Below are positions 5,567 through 6,385 of a DNA stretch of 6,385 nucleotides, in pieces. Positions within the stretch are counted from its first letter, which is position 1. Each line of letters begins with the position of its first letter. Source of the stretch: Ekhidna sp. (lineage in GTDB: Bacteria; Bacteroidota; Bacteroidia; Cytophagales; Cyclobacteriaceae); contig JABSPG010000094.1 in assembly GCA_013214445.1 (NCBI GenBank), positions 4,578-10,962 of the forward strand. Reading direction: 5' to 3'. The notes below the pieces were generated by a model. It searched no databases, had not been told where the DNA came from, and saw nothing but the letters and a program-made list of their open reading frames with translations. A program made the position numbers and the translations under genes.

Positions 5567-5637
5567 AGATTTTAAAACTCCACAAGTAAGGCAGTAAGGG
5601 AATCCTTTACTTTCTGATGTAAAACAAAAAATCTTTA
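5564..5637. repeat. 10-base inverted repeat enclosing an inner hairpin, between BLUF and desulfurase-like genes
   Basis: TAAAGATTTT (5564-5573) and AAAATCTTTA (5628-5637) are perfect reverse complements separated by 54 bases, and the right arm overlaps the TAA stop of the desulfurase-like gene. Inside lies a second dyad: AGTAAGGG (5593-5600), loop AAT, CCTTTACT (5604-5611), eight pairs with one G-U pair in a plus-strand RNA or one A-C mismatch in a minus-strand RNA. The coding-strand transcript also has a T-rich run just after the stop (complement of 5617-5632). Together this could end transcription or protect the 3' end between the two minus-strand genes, but it is not a classical hairpin plus T-tract, and I see no target-site duplication that would mark a tiny mobile element. 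Confidence 0.35.
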
Positions 5638-6385
5638 AGTCGAACCCGTAACAACCTTTTTCAGCGACTCGATCAGAATCTCAATCTCCTCTTCAGTACT
5701 CATTGGTCCGAGGCTAAACCTAAGGGTTCCGTTCTCACTAGTGCCAAGTACCTCATGAGCTAAAGGGGCGCACTGAAAGCCCATACTCCCTTTAATTTTG
5801 TGTTCTGTCCACAGAAGTGAATTCAAGTGCAAAAGGCTTATCTCATTGCTACTTATGGATACTGCTCCGGTATGATGAGCGCATGAAGCAGCCCCTACCA
5901 CGCTAAGTTTTGGTACAGTCAGTAGCTCTTCTCGTAAGGTCTTAGCTAGTCTTATTGCCTTTGTGGAAATCGTCTGGAAATCTTGATGCTGCAACCATTT
6001 AATACCTGCGCTTAGACCAGCAATCGTGATCATCGGCGCAGAGCCCACATCGCAGTAGGATGGAAAAGTATTAGCCTTCTTTTCTCCCGGTACTACTTCG
6101 CAAGCAGCACTTGGACAAATCATCGATACGCGTTCAGAAATATAGAGCCCTCCGATACCTTGAGGACCTAGTGGACCCTTATGACCTGCAAAAACAAAGA
6201 AGTCTGGATCAAGATCCTTTATACTGATTGGGATCACCCCGGCTGTCTGTGCACCGTCGAGTAGACACATTGCACCATATTTTCTTGATAGGATCAATAC
6301 CTCCTCATAGGGTAAGATTTCTCCTGTCACATTACTCGCCATGGTGATCGCTACCATCTTGACCCCCTTCTGCAATTCCTTTTCC
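5635..6385 (-). CDS. Cysteine desulfurase-like class V aminotransferase, C-terminal part (5' end outside window)
   Basis: PLP enzyme of the class V aminotransferase fold, probably of the cysteine desulfurase family, which removes sulfur from cysteine to give alanine and an enzyme persulfide. 249 residues are visible; about 130 N-terminal residues lie beyond 6385. The frame is open to the edge, and the TTG at 6373-6375 is not a start. Counting from the first whole codon (6382-6384), one sees ASNVTGEILP (16-25), the cofactor Asp43 and Gln46 in LLDGAQTAG, the PLP lysine Lys69 in FAGHKGPLGPQGIGG, Cys205 in GFQCAPLAH at the place of the catalytic cysteine, and Arg222 in LRFSLG. FAGHKGPLGPQG resembles the less studied desulfurase-like branch rather than IscS or SufS. 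Two oddities: the arginine normal in RxGxxC is lost (GSMGFQC), and the usual AGTxN segment reads VGSAP. The substrate is therefore uncertain. BLUF lies 91 bases downstream. Confidence 0.85.
   Translation of the reverse strand, partial: EKELQKGVKMVAITMASNVTGEILPYEEVLILSRKYGAMCLLDGAQTAGVIPISIKDLDPDFFVFAGHKGPLGPQGIGGLYISERVSMICPSAACEVVPGEKKANTFPSYCDVGSAPMITIAGLSAGIKWLQHQDFQTISTKAIRLAKTLREELLTVPKLSVVGAASCAHHTGAVSISSNEISLLHLNSLLWTEHKIKGSMGFQCAPLAHEVLGTSENGTLRFSLGPMSTEEEIEILIESLKKVVTGST

Noticed and set aside
5544..5634. Miniature transposable element
   Set aside because: The inverted arms are short, no target duplication flanks them, and only one copy is visible in this window.
6373..6375. TTG as the true start of the desulfurase-like gene
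   Set aside because: The frame stays open to the window edge and the protein would lack about one third of the family's normal length.

Overview
The window looks like a piece of a Bacteroidota chromosome, probably from a Cytophagales-like marine group. The support is indirect: starts are preceded by A/T-rich leaders rather than clear Shine-Dalgarno sites, one spacer has a good match to the Bacteroidota promoter pattern (TTG, 21 bases, TAnnTTTG), and the BioD and BioA proteins read like Bacteroidota versions (for example IELAGGLMVPL in BioD). No 16S or other taxonomic marker is present, so this is an inference.

Layout. Bases 1-2674 (+) hold a compact biotin run: the 3' two thirds of bioB, an unrecognised 67-residue helical protein, bioF with a GTG start, and bioD, with gaps of 32, 14 and 9 bases. 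Bases 2685-3704 (-) hold a VAT1-like medium-chain reductase that faces bioD tail to tail and separates it from bioA. Bases 3705-3837 are a divergent spacer with a candidate promoter for bioA and a possible very short hydrophobic ORF. Bases 3838-5118 (+) are bioA. Bases 5121-5543 (-) are a stand-alone BLUF blue-light sensor that ends 2 bases from the bioA stop. After a 91-base spacer with inverted repeats, bases 5635-6385 (-) are the C-terminal two thirds of a class V aminotransferase-fold enzyme resembling a cysteine desulfurase.

How the genes fit together. BioF makes KAPA (8-amino-7-oxononanoate) from a pimeloyl thioester and alanine, BioA converts it to DAPA, BioD closes the ureido ring to dethiobiotin, and BioB inserts sulfur to give biotin. 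All four late steps are therefore present, but the genes that make the pimeloyl precursor (bioC and an esterase such as bioH or bioG) are not in this window. The desulfurase-like gene could in principle supply sulfur for the BioB iron-sulfur clusters, but it has no operon link to the biotin genes. The reductase and the BLUF sensor have no known role in biotin synthesis.

The parts most worth a second look are the unknown coiled-coil protein lodged between bioB and bioF, the regulatory-looking sequences at the start of bioF, the BLUF protein with a complete set of photoactive residues, the altered active-site loop of the desulfurase-like protein, and the nested inverted repeats between the last two genes. 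I see no convincing new defence or mobile system here.
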